Notes: a model not told the origin generated them from the sequence alone. DNA of 10,665 nt from Isohypsibius dastychi (GCA_034696485.1 JAQIWT010001475.1:1-10665), one strand, 5' to 3'; shown: positions 1 through 7,557, numbered from the stretch's first letter. Translations and numbers: made by a program.

Positions 1-3
1 TCA

Positions 4-16
4 CCCCCCCCCCCCC
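4..16. repeat. Poly-C run of 13
   Basis: Thirteen consecutive C residues near the left edge of the window. A homopolymer this long is prone to length variation and sequencing error. No gene is seen in positions 1-80. Confidence 0.9.
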
Positions 17-80
17 ACACCGGTGGGCTCGGGCTCAATCACATTAAAGTCTTCTGAGTTCAATAGTTTTTAGGTTATGG

Positions 81-995
81 TTAGTTGGCCTCGGCACCTG
101 TCCTTCGAAATACGGAGCATGAGACCGACGTGATTCGAATCTCAAGAAGTTGTGTGAGCCTTAACGGGAGAGATGATTTGGATCTAATCACAAGACTGCA
201 CAATTTCGGATACCACGCATCCAACATTGCACTGGGTATCATACCCGGCATGGAACAATAAACCCTGATTCTCAAAATTTCTAACATGATAAAAACAATG
301 ATGGTCAGCAAGAGTTTGGCTCTTAAGTGTATTCTTGTGATCACTATCACCGACCCAGTCACTACGCTCGTGATTTTCGAACTCGCATAGCCAATATCAA
401 TAAGAAAAACATCAATATACCTACCTTCGGTTTCATCGATAATAATCAGATTTTTCACATCTGGGATCTCTTTTTTGACGAACTTTGGAAGTGATCTTGG
501 GCGACAACGTCGGCAATATCATACCTGGAACGAAGCATGGCAGTGCTCTCGGAATATAGATCCTACCGAAGTCCTTCTTCACTCGATCACCATAAACTAC
601 CAAAATTAAAGATAAGCCAAATCAGTCAATCGGGAGTGACGTCAACGCAAACGAGGGAAACCGGGAGAAGAACGTTCACCGGACGTTGATGTATATCAAT
701 CAACACCGCCAAACACGTAACTTTAAAGACGAAAATTCAGAAAAGGTTTCATATCCACAGAACACAAATTCGATTCTTGAAATCCGAAATTTGGATGTCT
801 GAACTTCGCTGAATGGATGATAACAAGTATGCAAACCCCTGTACCTAGGCAGAATGGATTCTTACATAGAGAACCATCGGCCGAGATAGTTTTTTCATTT
901 TCGTTTCGGTGGTGAGCAAAGACGTTCGATGGAGCAGAAACTGACGTTTGACTAAAATGCAACATTGAAATTAGCAGAAGAAAAGTTTTAATCAT
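81..995 (-). CDS. Putative small secreted protein, four exons, family not recognised
   Basis: Proposed exons are 995-845, 596-525, 460-425 and 280-81, giving 152 residues plus a TAA stop. All three introns (248, 64 and 144 bp) are GT...AG and all are phase 1, and this agreement is the main support. Donors read CTAG|GTACAG, CCAG|GTATGA and GAAG|GTAGGT; acceptors read TTTTGGTAG, GATCCCAG and ATGTTAG. The first exon starts MIKTFLLLISMLHFSQTSVSA, a typical signal peptide with likely cleavage after Ala21, so the product should enter the secretory pathway. The mature part has few cysteines (about residues 44, 49, 71, 95, 114, 141) and no transmembrane helix. The last exon is Arg/Leu/Ser rich. I do not recognise the family and assign no function. 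Exon 3 is only 36 bp and could be wrong; an alternative is retention of the second intron for some distance. The signal-peptide exon is the most secure part. Confidence 0.42.
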
Positions 996-1071
996 CTACG
1001 ACAGCTTACTTCTCAGATTTCAGTTTGACCCCGATAATGTGGACGTTCGTATTGGCTTGCCAAATCTTTCC

Positions 1072-1281
1072 TTAAAAGGGTATCCCTCCCTGACTTCGTC
1101 GAACAAAGTATTGTTCGCGTTGATGTACCTCCTAGAGAAAGATGGTCAGACTCACTCAGATTGTAATGAATGATATTCCAACCTGTCCAGCATAATTCAT
1201 CCCAGGAGATCCCATGGCCAAATGACGACGTTCGATTTCACTGCAACGTTCTTCGTTTTCCTTTATATCACCAGAACGCAT
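1072..1281 (-). CDS. Candidate small hydrophilic protein, two exons
   Basis: Exon 1281-1183 begins with ATG and ends GGACAG|GTTGGA. A 51-bp intron (1182-1132) ends TTTCTCTAG, and exon 1131-1072 ends with TAA. The joined frame is phase 0 and encodes 52 residues, rich in Glu and Arg, with the second exon reading EVHQREQYFVRRSQGGIPF. There is no signal peptide or membrane segment. A competing frame through the second exon (1130-1020, starting RYINANNTLFDEV) is open for 36 codons and looks equally protein-like, but it does not match the phase of the first exon. The frame upstream of the ATG is open only as far as a TAA near 1335. No family is recognised. The splice sites are reasonable but the model is short, so it stays tentative. 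Confidence 0.27.
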
Positions 1282-1502
1282 CTTGTTGGGGGCTCGCCTA
1301 TTCGAGGGGCTCGGCGTTTGGCGGTCAATAGACGATTAAATACAAACATTGACGGAACAATTGCACAAGGCCCGAACTCGGCATTCTCGAGCAGAAATTC
1401 AACCGAACTGGAGTTCCAAACCTCTGTTTTTTTAGACAGTGAGCTGTCGGCAATTCATCGCCATGATTATGCTGAATGAAACGAAAAAAAGAATATAACG
1501 AC

Positions 1503-1760
1503 TCAAATGTGAACTGAGAGTTTTACAGTCATCATGAGCTCTTCGAAAATTTTGCGACAGGTTGTACAGCCGATTTTCAGGTGGTCGGAAATCTGTTTTG
1601 GTCCATCGAGTATCCCACATTTTTTGCATCGCAATGACATGTTACTTGCAGTTTCTACACGAGAACCCTTGAATGATTGTTGTTCGCATGATGACTGAAA
1701 ATTCAAAAAAAAACTGAATGCGGAGAGTGCGCATGGTACCTGGCTCGCGATGAGGACCAT
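1503..1760 (-). CDS. Small protein with a Cys/His zinc-binding motif, two exons
   Basis: Exon 1760-1740 encodes MVLIASQ and ends CCAG|GTACCA. The 45-bp intron (1739-1695) has a long T run and a TTTTCAG acceptor, the clearest nematode-style intron in the window. Exon 1694-1503 ends with TGA, and the phase-0 join gives 70 residues. The centre reads CKKCGILDGPKQISDHLKIG and continues CTTC, so Cys30, Cys33, His45, Cys50 and Cys53 form C-X2-C-X11-H-X4-C-X2-C, which looks like a zinc-binding knuckle. There is no signal peptide, so it is probably intracellular. I cannot assign it to a named zinc-finger class. The start may be incomplete: upstream minus-strand DNA (about 1975-1800) has a good donor (GAG|GTAAGC near 1922) and acceptor (TTCGCAG), but the frame there meets a TAG and a TAA before reaching this ATG. 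The ATG is therefore taken as the start, with the upstream exons as possible 5' untranslated sequence or a separate gene. Confidence 0.48.
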   Translation of the reverse strand: MVLIASQVPCALSAFSFFLNFQSSCEQQSFKGSRVETASNMSLRCKKCGILDGPKQISDHLKIGCTTCRKIFEELMMTVKLSVHI

Positions 1761-2130
1761 GAATTTAAATGTTCAAAAAGTTCTGGAAACGGGGCCCATG
1801 CTCATTAGGCGGACGTTCCTGCATCTATGTCTTGAAACGTTCAACAAATTCTGCGAAGTCACAACTTATGTTCTCCAACCAGGAATGGTCCAGTTATTCA
1901 GTCCAAAAGCAGTTCGGCTTACCTCTTCTGGTTAACAAGCGAACATTCTGGATATCGGAACGCAGGATGGATTGAGGATTCAGGGATCAAGTATGCAGCA
2001 GAAAAAACTCCGGAATTCCAAAATAAAATCTGTGGTAAAGACCAAATGGAATGATCCACGTAGCCATAACCGGCAATATACTCGACCCACGTGACCATTG
2101 CTCACCATTATGGGATCTGGTTTAGCTGGG

Positions 2131-2557
2131 TGGCTCATCAGGGGCTCGTTCGAGCTGTTGGAGGGTGTACATTTTATGTACACCCCCTGCTTTTCTCGAC
2201 TTCTGTGAGTGGAAAAAAAGGTTGGGTATCATTTTCTTGTTCAGTTTTTTTTCTGATCCGGGAGGCCCACTCAGGGGGGCAATGTTTTTCAGACCCTCAA
2301 GGGGGCAGCGCAAGTGGGTAGCCAATTAGAATAGAGCGTCTCTGATTACGCTCTCCTGATTGGATGCCCCCCTTTGCTGCCCCCTTTGGGGGTCTGGAAA
2401 ACATTGCCCCCTTGAGTGGACCTCCCGGATCAGAAGAAAAAACTGAACAAGAAAATAATATTTGACATTTTTTTGGACCCACAGAAGTCGAGAAAAGCAG
2501 GGGGTGTACATAAAATTGTTCACCCTCCAACAGCTCGAACGAGCCCTTGTGGCTCAT
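2131..2557. mobile_element. Fold-back, hAT-like non-autonomous transposon with 8-bp target duplication
   Basis: The element spans 2139-2549 (411 bp) and is flanked on both sides by TGGCTCAT (2131-2138 and 2550-2557), an 8-bp target site duplication. Its ends are inverted repeats: the left starts CAGGGGCTCGTTCGAGCTG and the reverse complement of the right starts CAAGGGCTCGTTCGAGCTG. The outermost 29 bp differ at one base. The similarity continues inward, so the left arm (about 2139-2339) and right arm (about 2348-2549) pair over nearly the whole element and leave an 8-base loop at 2340-2347. Termini beginning CAGGG together with 8-bp duplications are characteristic of the hAT superfamily; long arms with a tiny centre mark a fold-back or MITE derivative. 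There is no transposase frame, so it would depend on an enzyme supplied elsewhere. The arms carry several indels and substitutions, so the insertion is not brand new. Confidence 0.85.
2165..2183. repeat. Perfect 8-bp palindrome inside the left transposon arm
   Basis: GTGTACAT, a TTT loop, then ATGTACAC. The same place in the right arm reads with a mismatch, so the palindrome is perfect only in the left arm. This subterminal position is where hAT elements often carry transposase-binding motifs, but that role here is inference. Confidence 0.6.
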
Positions 2558-2735
2558 GATACTTTTATCTGCAATGCGCAGTGTGTAAAATCACAATTAA
2601 GTCCATTTTCAATTTTCGAAATAGCTTCAAAAGAAATCCTATCATATTAGTTTAACTATTGCTCTCCGGTGTTCAGTTGAGCCTCATGATCGTTAAATCA
2701 CTCAAAAGAGCTCATTTCAACTATCCCAAGTGCCA

Positions 2736-2742
2736 TATATAA
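2736..2742 (+). promoter_or_regulatory. TATA-box candidate
   Basis: TATATAA lies 83 bp before the ATG at 2825. A start of transcription near 2765-2775 would leave a short leader. It lies about 180 bp right of the fold-back element. It is supported only by sequence and spacing. Confidence 0.35.
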
Positions 2743-2824
2743 CCTCTTGTCGAACGAAGTAGAGTGTATTATCATCAGAACTAATTCGGATTCTACTCTC
2801 ACTCATTCCTCGGAGGTCCTGTTC

Positions 2825-3005
2825 ATGTCGTGTTTGTTTTCCAGTGATTATGTGAATCGTGTCTGGGTTTCATGCGGGTCCGCAAACCGGAAAAAGTGTG
2901 AGTCGAAAACTGGATGAAAACTGGAGTTTTTTCAAGTGAGCTACTGCGAAAGTCATCGCAGTTGCTCGCTTCAAACACGTCCTGCTGGTGAAGGCAAAAA
3001 ATTGA
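2825..3005 (+). CDS. Candidate short gene downstream of the TATA box
   Basis: The first exon, 2825-2897, begins MSCLFSSDYVNRVWVSCGSA and ends before a GTGAGT donor at 2898. Unspliced, the frame stops at TGA 2915-2917 (30 residues). With an intron at 2898-2961 ending ATCGCAG it joins in phase to 2962-3005, giving 38 residues ending LLVKAKN. There is also a fine acceptor (TTTGTTTTCCAG) at 2842, so the ATG region may instead be the tail of an intron. A further plus-strand acceptor (TGAGTTTCAG near 3135) precedes a short open stretch reading SYVPPQDIDNLLKWPY and then a stop, which could be a terminal exon. The minus strand is open here as well (2823-3086), with a T-rich CACCAG acceptor on that strand, so the strand is not certain. 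No family is recognised. Confidence 0.2.
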
Positions 3006-3740
3006 GATCACTTGATACATTAGTGTTGATAGCATATGTCTTTGATACAGGTCTCTTTGCATAACTCTATACATTACTCTCAACATTCAGATCACTGCTT
3101 CTCTCATGTAACTAGTAAACTTTACTGAGTTTCAGCTCTAGTTACGTTCCGCCTCAAGACATCGACAACTTGTTAAAATGGCCATACTGATAATGAAACC
3201 CCATTACTACGAAAGGTCACCAAAAGTTTCCTCTCAATCGAGAAATTTTCAACGACTGAATAATGATCGTTTCGATTTCACAATATTTCGTAAGAACTAG
3301 ATTTTTAAAAAAATTCAGGCATATTGCATAATGACAGAAGGCATGTCTGTTTATCTCACAGGAGCTCCAATCTGTTTATAATCCAGTTGAATGGATGTTT
3401 GATCAGTGACGATTCGGGGGTGAAGTGAATTCGGGCAGTGAATTCGGTGACGATTCCAGTTGCGTCGAATTTGATGTACCTTGCAATTGAACGACGAGAA
3501 ATATCTGGCTTGAGGCTTAAAAGTGGTGGCAAGATATTTTTATCTTTGAACGAGTAGACCTAGAGGCGCGAAACGCAAGGGTTCTGCACCGATTCATACA
3601 GAGTGCGTGTCACTTTCTTACCTCTATTCTGTATGATATGCTGCCATCGGGAATGCCTTCCGAAAAAATACAAGTTACCTTTGCTCTTCGGAGCGGCTTG
3701 TAATTTCACAAAGTCATCAGTAGCAGAAGCTCGAATTCAT
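3006..3740. other. No resolved gene; scattered splice-like signals
   Basis: No frame here makes a convincing gene. On the minus strand there is a strong donor, AATAGAG|GTAAGAAAG, with its GT at 3621-3620, and a weaker AAAG|GTAACTTG about 55 bp upstream of it. These suggest that the minus-strand gene to the right extends into this stretch. On the plus strand, acceptors with T- or Y-rich tracts occur near 3135, 3319 and 3361. Around 3405-3460 the words GTGACGATTC and GTGAATTCGG each occur twice, a small local duplication. Confidence 0.4.
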
Positions 3741-4083
3741 TCACACAAACTGAAAAAAAACTGCAGATGATGCCCGAAACAGAGCATGTTTGAAAACTTC
3801 AACCACAGTGAAGTGGCGTTCATACACTGCAATTTCTGAAACCTCTGAGAAATTCACGTTCTGGTGCAAGCGGGATCACTTCAGCGTGGACTCCCTCAAA
3901 ACGTCCAAACACCATTGGGGACATACTGCGTCGGTAACGATGGCGAGTCCTTGAGAACAAAGATTATTACATGGAAAGACATCCGTGAAATGTTTATGGT
4001 CATCGTCGTTTAGTTGATTGAGTTTCTGACCTCAAGTGGCAACTCCTCCCGGATCGGAATCGAAACTGATTGTTTGAACATTT
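3741..4083 (-). pseudogene. Possible coding stretch interrupted by an in-frame TGA
   Basis: Minus-strand frame 4082-3927 reads NVQTISFDSDPGGVAT, then TGA at 4034-4032, then GQKLNQLNDDDHKHF and onward to a GCA|GTATGT donor at 3926. The 66-bp intron (3926-3861) ends GCACCAG, and the frame continues phase 0 through 3860-3741 (39 codons, starting NVNFSEVSEIAVYERHF) to a TGA. Apart from the internal TGA this is an open, spliced frame of about 90 codons. It could be a pseudogene, a read-through, or a coincidental frame: the exon 4083-4010 described separately uses another frame across the same DNA and joins better to its neighbour. There is no domain I recognise. Confidence 0.2.
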
Positions 4084-4482
4084 CTGATAAAAAATTTGTA
4101 ATGCAGTTGGGGCGACAGCGGTTCCTCCATGATGGCATGCTGTTGATTTGGCTGAGTTATCAGAATCCGACTGGATAATCAGAACCTGAGAGCGCGTCAC
4201 CTTATACAACGACTCATTTGCAAGAGTTTATTTCTATGGTGCGCCGTGAACAGGTGGATAATTGACGTATTCACCGGAACTGCGCGTTACTCGAAAATTG
4301 GATCTGTATCCCTACCCAACTGTTCTTCAGCTTTCCGGTAGACATGAATTGAGGCAACTTCGTCAACTTGGTTCACAAACCTAATAGAATAAGTTACGTC
4401 CTCCCGATTTCGGTTTGAACCGTAGTCAATCTCAAACTCGCTGGAACTCGGACGGAAAGACCATGTTTCATAAGATACACGT
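4010..4482 (-). CDS. Two terminal exons of an unrecognised minus-strand gene
   Basis: Exon 4482-4316 has an open frame reading RVSYETWSFRPSSSEFEID and, further on, DVTYSIRFVNQVDEVASIHV, and ends CAGTTGG|GTAGGG (phase 1). A 232-bp intron (4315-4084) ends with a T-rich TTTTTTATCAG acceptor. Exon 4083-4010 joins in phase, continues MFKQSVSIPIREELPLEVR and stops at TAA 4012-4010. The combined C-terminal part is about 80 residues, acidic and hydrophilic, with no membrane segment. The left border of the first exon is weak: the only AG before the upstream stop is ATCGAG. A plausible preceding donor is TACGA|GTAGGT at 4545. It likely belongs with exons further right, but I could not prove the join. 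No family is recognised. Confidence 0.33.
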
Positions 4483-4604
4483 CTCGATGTAAATTCAAGC
4501 AATCAGCGTCTCCAAGATTGTAATCTCAAAACATTTCTAACCTACTCGTACAGAACATGGAATAGATTCCCCTCAACCCTTCATTTCATCCTGTGAATTC
4601 TCAA

Positions 4605-4884
4605 TCAATCAGTGAGATCCGAGGCAACAAAAGCGGACGTTTCTAAATTGGATTCACACTGCAAGGGAAATATGCCGGATACAATTTGTTTTTTAGCTGT
4701 CAGGATGTATCGTCGAGCTTCCTGAAGAAAAGAGTTTGAACTGCTGTGAACCACTGGCGAGGAATTCTTCTCAGCATTGTCAAGCTTTGGACACGCACAC
4801 AGAACCGGTGAGCAAAAGAGAGGAGAAATTCGGAGTCAGAGAAAACGACCAGCGCATATATACCTGCCGAAGCCTTTCATTCAT
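4605..4884 (-). CDS. Candidate two-exon coding segment with a CAG|GTATAT donor
   Basis: ATG at 4884 begins a seven-codon exon (MNERLRQ) that ends CGGCAG|GTATAT at 4864. The 142-bp intron (4863-4722) has a pyrimidine tract and a TCTTTTCTTCAG acceptor. Exon 4721-4605 continues phase 0 as EARRYILTAKKQIVSGIFPL and ends in TGA, for 45 residues in total. The splice sites are good. The segment could instead be internal: a phase-0 donor at TTT|GTAATC (about 4892) would let the exon at 5043-4881 join directly to 4721, making one longer gene. No domain is recognised. Confidence 0.27.
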
Positions 4885-5043
4885 TTGATTACAAAAAAGA
4901 GGATTCTAGCCCTTGACTTCTTGATCTCTTGAACATTTATCCGAATCACCGTCAATTTGCTCTCGTTCTTGCTATCAAGATCCTCGTTGACGTACGCGAT
5001 CAGCCATGGCTTCTGATTGATATTTTGTGCTGTACAAAACAAG
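4881..5043 (-). CDS. Probable internal exon with TTTCAG acceptor
   Basis: After the acceptor ACGAAATTTCAG at 5044 the frame (one leftover base, then codons from 5042) is open for 53 codons to TGA 4883-4881. It reads LFCTAQNINQKPWLIAYV and then NEDLDSKNESKLTVIRINV, with a basic tail. Codon choice and composition look like protein. Two exits are possible: a donor TTT|GTAATC near 4892, or ACG|GTGATT with an acceptor GGGCTAG, which would make a 44-bp intron joining in phase to the NERLRQ exon. The neighbour on the right ends in a different phase, so one join is unresolved. An alternative frame has a strong Kozak-like GCCATGG near 5010 but stops after ten codons. Function unknown. Confidence 0.3.
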
Positions 5044-5084
5044 CTGAAATTTCGTGTTATTTAAATGTTGATTGGTGGAGATAT

Positions 5085-5644
5085 TTAGACGAAACGGTGA
5101 CAACAGAAATGAATCTCTGCGAATTCTCGATAATGTGCATGGTTTGACGGAAGAACTTCGTTGTGGCTTTCGATCTTTGGCAATGTGGTCATCCAGATGA
5201 AGGGAATTCGTTGTTTCCAATCATCGTCAAGACAAGTGCGCAGACTAATCCGTTTGAGACGCACACCAATAAAGGACTTTTTCTACAAAATCTGGTTGGT
5301 GTTTTGACCTCCGCTCTTGTATGTTATCGGAAAGAAACAGAGCAAAATAAGAGGACTGTGCGTCGTTTTCTGATCACCGCATCGATATCGATTTCAGAAA
5401 ACATAGCTTCTGTGACGCACTCGATCCCGGTTGTGACATCTCGGAAGACTCCTCGGAGAGAAGAGACGTTGCATTTCATATTTTTTCCTTTCGAACACTT
5501 TCGCAAAGTGGAATAATGCTCTGTGATCTTTTGAACCACATATGCAATCAATTAATTTACGTCGAACATTCTACCAGCAACACCCGCTTTTTGCGCAATG
5601 CCAAGTTTGAACACTAATAGTGCCTTTGATCGGATATCCGTGAA
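5085..5644 (-). CDS. Three phase-compatible exons of an unrecognised gene
   Basis: Exon 5644-5561 (28 codons, FTDIRSKALLVFKLGIAQKA and on) ends GTTCGAC|GTAAAT. Exon 5527-5378 (50 codons) begins ITEHYSTLRKCSKGKNMK and ends GATGCG|GTGATC. Exon 5282-5085 follows a TTTTGTAG acceptor, begins KKSFIGVRLKRISLRTCLDD and is open for 65 codons. All joins are phase 0, giving about 143 residues. The first intron would be only 33 bp with an AAAAG acceptor; using the better CACAG acceptor (40 bp) puts the next exon in a frame that stops soon, so this join is doubtful. The plus strand is also open here (5163-5516), which I regard as a shadow because it lacks splice context and a promoter. There is no signal peptide in this part and no domain I can name. 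The 5' part probably lies beyond 5644. Confidence 0.33.
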
Positions 5645-5812
5645 CTAATTTTGTGAAAATATGATCGCCATCTTGCCCGAACGTGAATTCTGGCACTCTG
5701 CCAAAAACCAGATCCTAGAGGAAGTCTGCAAGGCAGCACGGTGATGCCACCACGAATGCTTATCCAGGTACGTTTCAAAGATTTTTTGTTGATTTTACCA
5801 GTGGAAATTTGC

Positions 5813-6120
5813 TCAGTGTGACAAATGTGGGTGAAGATGAGCGCTCCTCGACTCGAAATTGAAGCCTTGCATACCGATACAGGGAAACGAGAGCACAGGA
5901 GCAAACATTCTACAAATGTTTAGGAACCATGCGTGAACTGCATATGAACCGTTAGAACCAGTCTGACAAGGGCTTGTCGCGATCTCAGTTGCGCTCGGCT
6001 CACCGTCAGGAATAACAAATGTTTTTGGCATTGCAAACACTCTCTGAGTAAACAGAGATACGTTTCAGCCAAACAGAACTACCTTCTTTTGATTGTATAC
6101 TGCACAGCGCCGCCAGGAAC
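5813..6120 (-). CDS. Upstream exons with very short introns, unrecognised
   Basis: A 39-bp intron (6082-6044, AAGAAG|GTAGTT ... TTTACTCAG) is the clearest feature. The DNA after it is open in the frame VFAMPKTFVIPDGEPSATEI until a TGA at 5815-5813. Within it a 40-bp GT...AG stretch (GTTCATATG ... CATTTGTAG, with CTAAAC as branch point) would shift the frame to one reading ECLLLCSRFPVS, which is open to about 5614. A strong CG|GTGAGC donor with a CTTGTCAG acceptor 41 bp away is a further option. Before the first intron, an ATG at about 6122 would give MFLAALCSIQSKE, but in a frame that stops soon after the join. The exon chain is therefore real-looking but not solvable by eye. It probably feeds into the exons at 5644-5085. 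Confidence 0.25.
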
Positions 6121-6239
6121 ATGTGCCTCAACATACCGCGTGCAAGGAGGATAAGTGATCAATCAATATTTTTAATAACACCACAATTTTGCGATGATAT
6201 TAAGTTCTCAATCTCATTCCCATAAAGTGAGGGGGGACC

Positions 6240-6338
6240 CACAAACGCCCCGGCTAGGACTTGAACGTCGTCATCACAATAAAACAATAGAACAATAAAG
6301 TGCCAACGCCCACTCGGCCAAACGTTTCCGCCCATGTG
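6240..6338 (-). repeat. tRNA-like remnant (Leu/Ser type), probable SINE head or tRNA pseudogene
   Basis: Read on the minus strand, TGGCCGAGTGGGCGTTGGC matches a pol III A-box and D-arm of the Leu/Ser class (TGGCNNAGTGG, with GCC pairing GGC). About 55 bases later GTTCAAGTCC matches a B-box and T-loop. The spacing suits a tRNA with a long variable arm. The D-loop appears to lack the usual TTAAG before GCGTTGG. The T-stem has two mismatches, the middle is AT-rich without a clean anticodon stem, and the acceptor ends do not pair properly, so it is not a working tRNA. It may be a tRNA-derived short interspersed element or a decayed tRNA gene. Only one copy is visible here. Confidence 0.45.
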
Positions 6339-6652
6339 TGGGCAAAAAAGTGTGGGTGAGTGGGCAACTTTTTCGAATGGTTGAATTTTTTCAGCAACAG
6401 ATCAGCTTCGCCCAAAAGCTGACTGTCTCACACACTCCCCCATTTGCCAATATCAACACATGGGCGACTCATTTTCCCCGTAAATACAGATTATTAGCTA
6501 TGAAACCATTGTACTCACCCACCCAAATCCGCGCCAATTCACCTATTCACCAAACTAGAGTCATATTTCTAGACCGTGAGTAGTTTGTTATAAGACCATC
6601 ACTGTGAAGTCGTTCAATGTTCTGCCAAAACACTGGAGTACATATATACAAT
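6339..6652. other. No gene seen; short inverted repeat
   Basis: CGCCCATGTGTG at 6329-6340 is matched in inverse orientation by AACACATGGGCG at 6455-6466, with related TGTGGG and GTGGGC words between them. This could be the body of a repeat linked to the tRNA-like remnant. The plus-strand frame 6338-6583 is open but has no splice or promoter context and a repeat-like composition, so I do not call it a gene. Confidence 0.4.
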
Positions 6653-6654
6653 TT

Positions 6655-6685
6655 ATGAGTCATCCACCCTCGATGGATGACTCAT
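6655..6685. repeat. Perfect 12-bp hairpin
   Basis: ATGAGTCATCCA and TGGATGACTCAT pair perfectly around a seven-base loop (CCCTCGA). It lies at the 3' end of the LRR receptor tail on the minus strand, overlapping the last codons of the open frame. It contains the AP-1-like word TGAGTCA/TGACTCA on both arms. The role is unknown; it could be a 3'-end RNA hairpin. Confidence 0.7.
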
Positions 6686-7499
6686 CCCAAGGCGAGAGCC
6701 CGAGCAAAAGCAGATGATTCTCCAAACTGGTAACCTTTTTTTGTATAACCGCATGTCTGGTTCATTTAGAGGGGACCCTGCGATGAGCTTGCGAAGCTTT
6801 CTTTTGTTGGCTTCCAAAAATCTTGATCCTGTTGAGGCGGGTGAAGGGGGTGTGTAGTAGATTTCTGGCACTGAGGGAGTTTTATAGCTCCTACTTGCAT
6901 TGGGTGCTCCATTGTAGCTTGTTTGAGGTTGGTTGGGGAGGGTGGAGAGGTTCGGAGTGGGGTTGCCTTTCATAAACATGACATGCAGAAACATTTTTTA
7001 TTTTCCACAGAACAATAGCAACAAATCACATTAAATTCGAAAATGTTGTTTGCTTGACGTTGCCAACAACAACGACACAATGGCGATGATGGAAAGATTT
7101 CAAAGTATATAAATGTGAACAAAATAACCCCGCTCACGGTTCTATAGAAGTGCTGGGGTAGCATGTTGGATCTCTTTTTGTATGCGTCTCGGATGGTGGT
7201 GAGCATTCGGTAATATCGGTTATATTCTTCGGTTCCCTTCAACAGCGTGGTCCATGAAGTAAATCCAACTACGTTCCCAAAAGATTCGTTTTCATGAACC
7301 TCGGCCAGCCGACAAGCCATAACATTAAATTCACTTACATTGGCATTAGTTTTTACGAATTGTTCATTGGCATAGCTGCTGCGACACATTGTGCCTTTTT
7401 TACCGCGACACGGGATGAACGCCACAATGCCAACAAATAACACAACAATGCACAAAACAACACTGAGGGCGATAATTTGCGCGCGGGACGCTGCTGAAT

Positions 7500-7557
7500 C
7501 TGGAATATGATCATTTTCTTTTTTTGTCTACTTTTGTTGCGTTGACTTTTCTCTTAC
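7500..7557 (-). other. Intron of the LRR receptor
   Basis: 58-bp phase-1 intron with a strong donor (GTAAGAG) and a TATTCCAG acceptor. It separates the extracellular C-cap from the transmembrane exon, and both flanking frames stay in phase, which shows that the gene was organised as a spliced eukaryotic gene. Confidence 0.65.

Noticed and set aside
120-150. GATTCGAATC resembling a tRNA B-box
   Set aside because: There is no A-box at the right distance on either strand, and it falls within the last exon of the secreted-protein model.
1750-1975. Plus-strand open frames
   Set aside because: They are antisense to the zinc-motif gene's first exon and its upstream splice signals; no plus-strand splice sites support them.
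2091-2557. Open frames within the inverted-repeat element
   Set aside because: They are reading through transposon arms; the same sequence in both arms is not conserved as protein and no transposase motif is present.
3405-3460. Duplicated GTGAATTCGG and GTGACGATTC words as a repeat array
   Set aside because: There are only two copies of each, without regular spacing; a minor local duplication rather than a CRISPR or satellite array.
5163-5516. Long plus-strand open frame of 117 codons
   Set aside because: It lies opposite phase-compatible minus-strand exons with good splice sites, and has no promoter, splice context or recognisable domain of its own.
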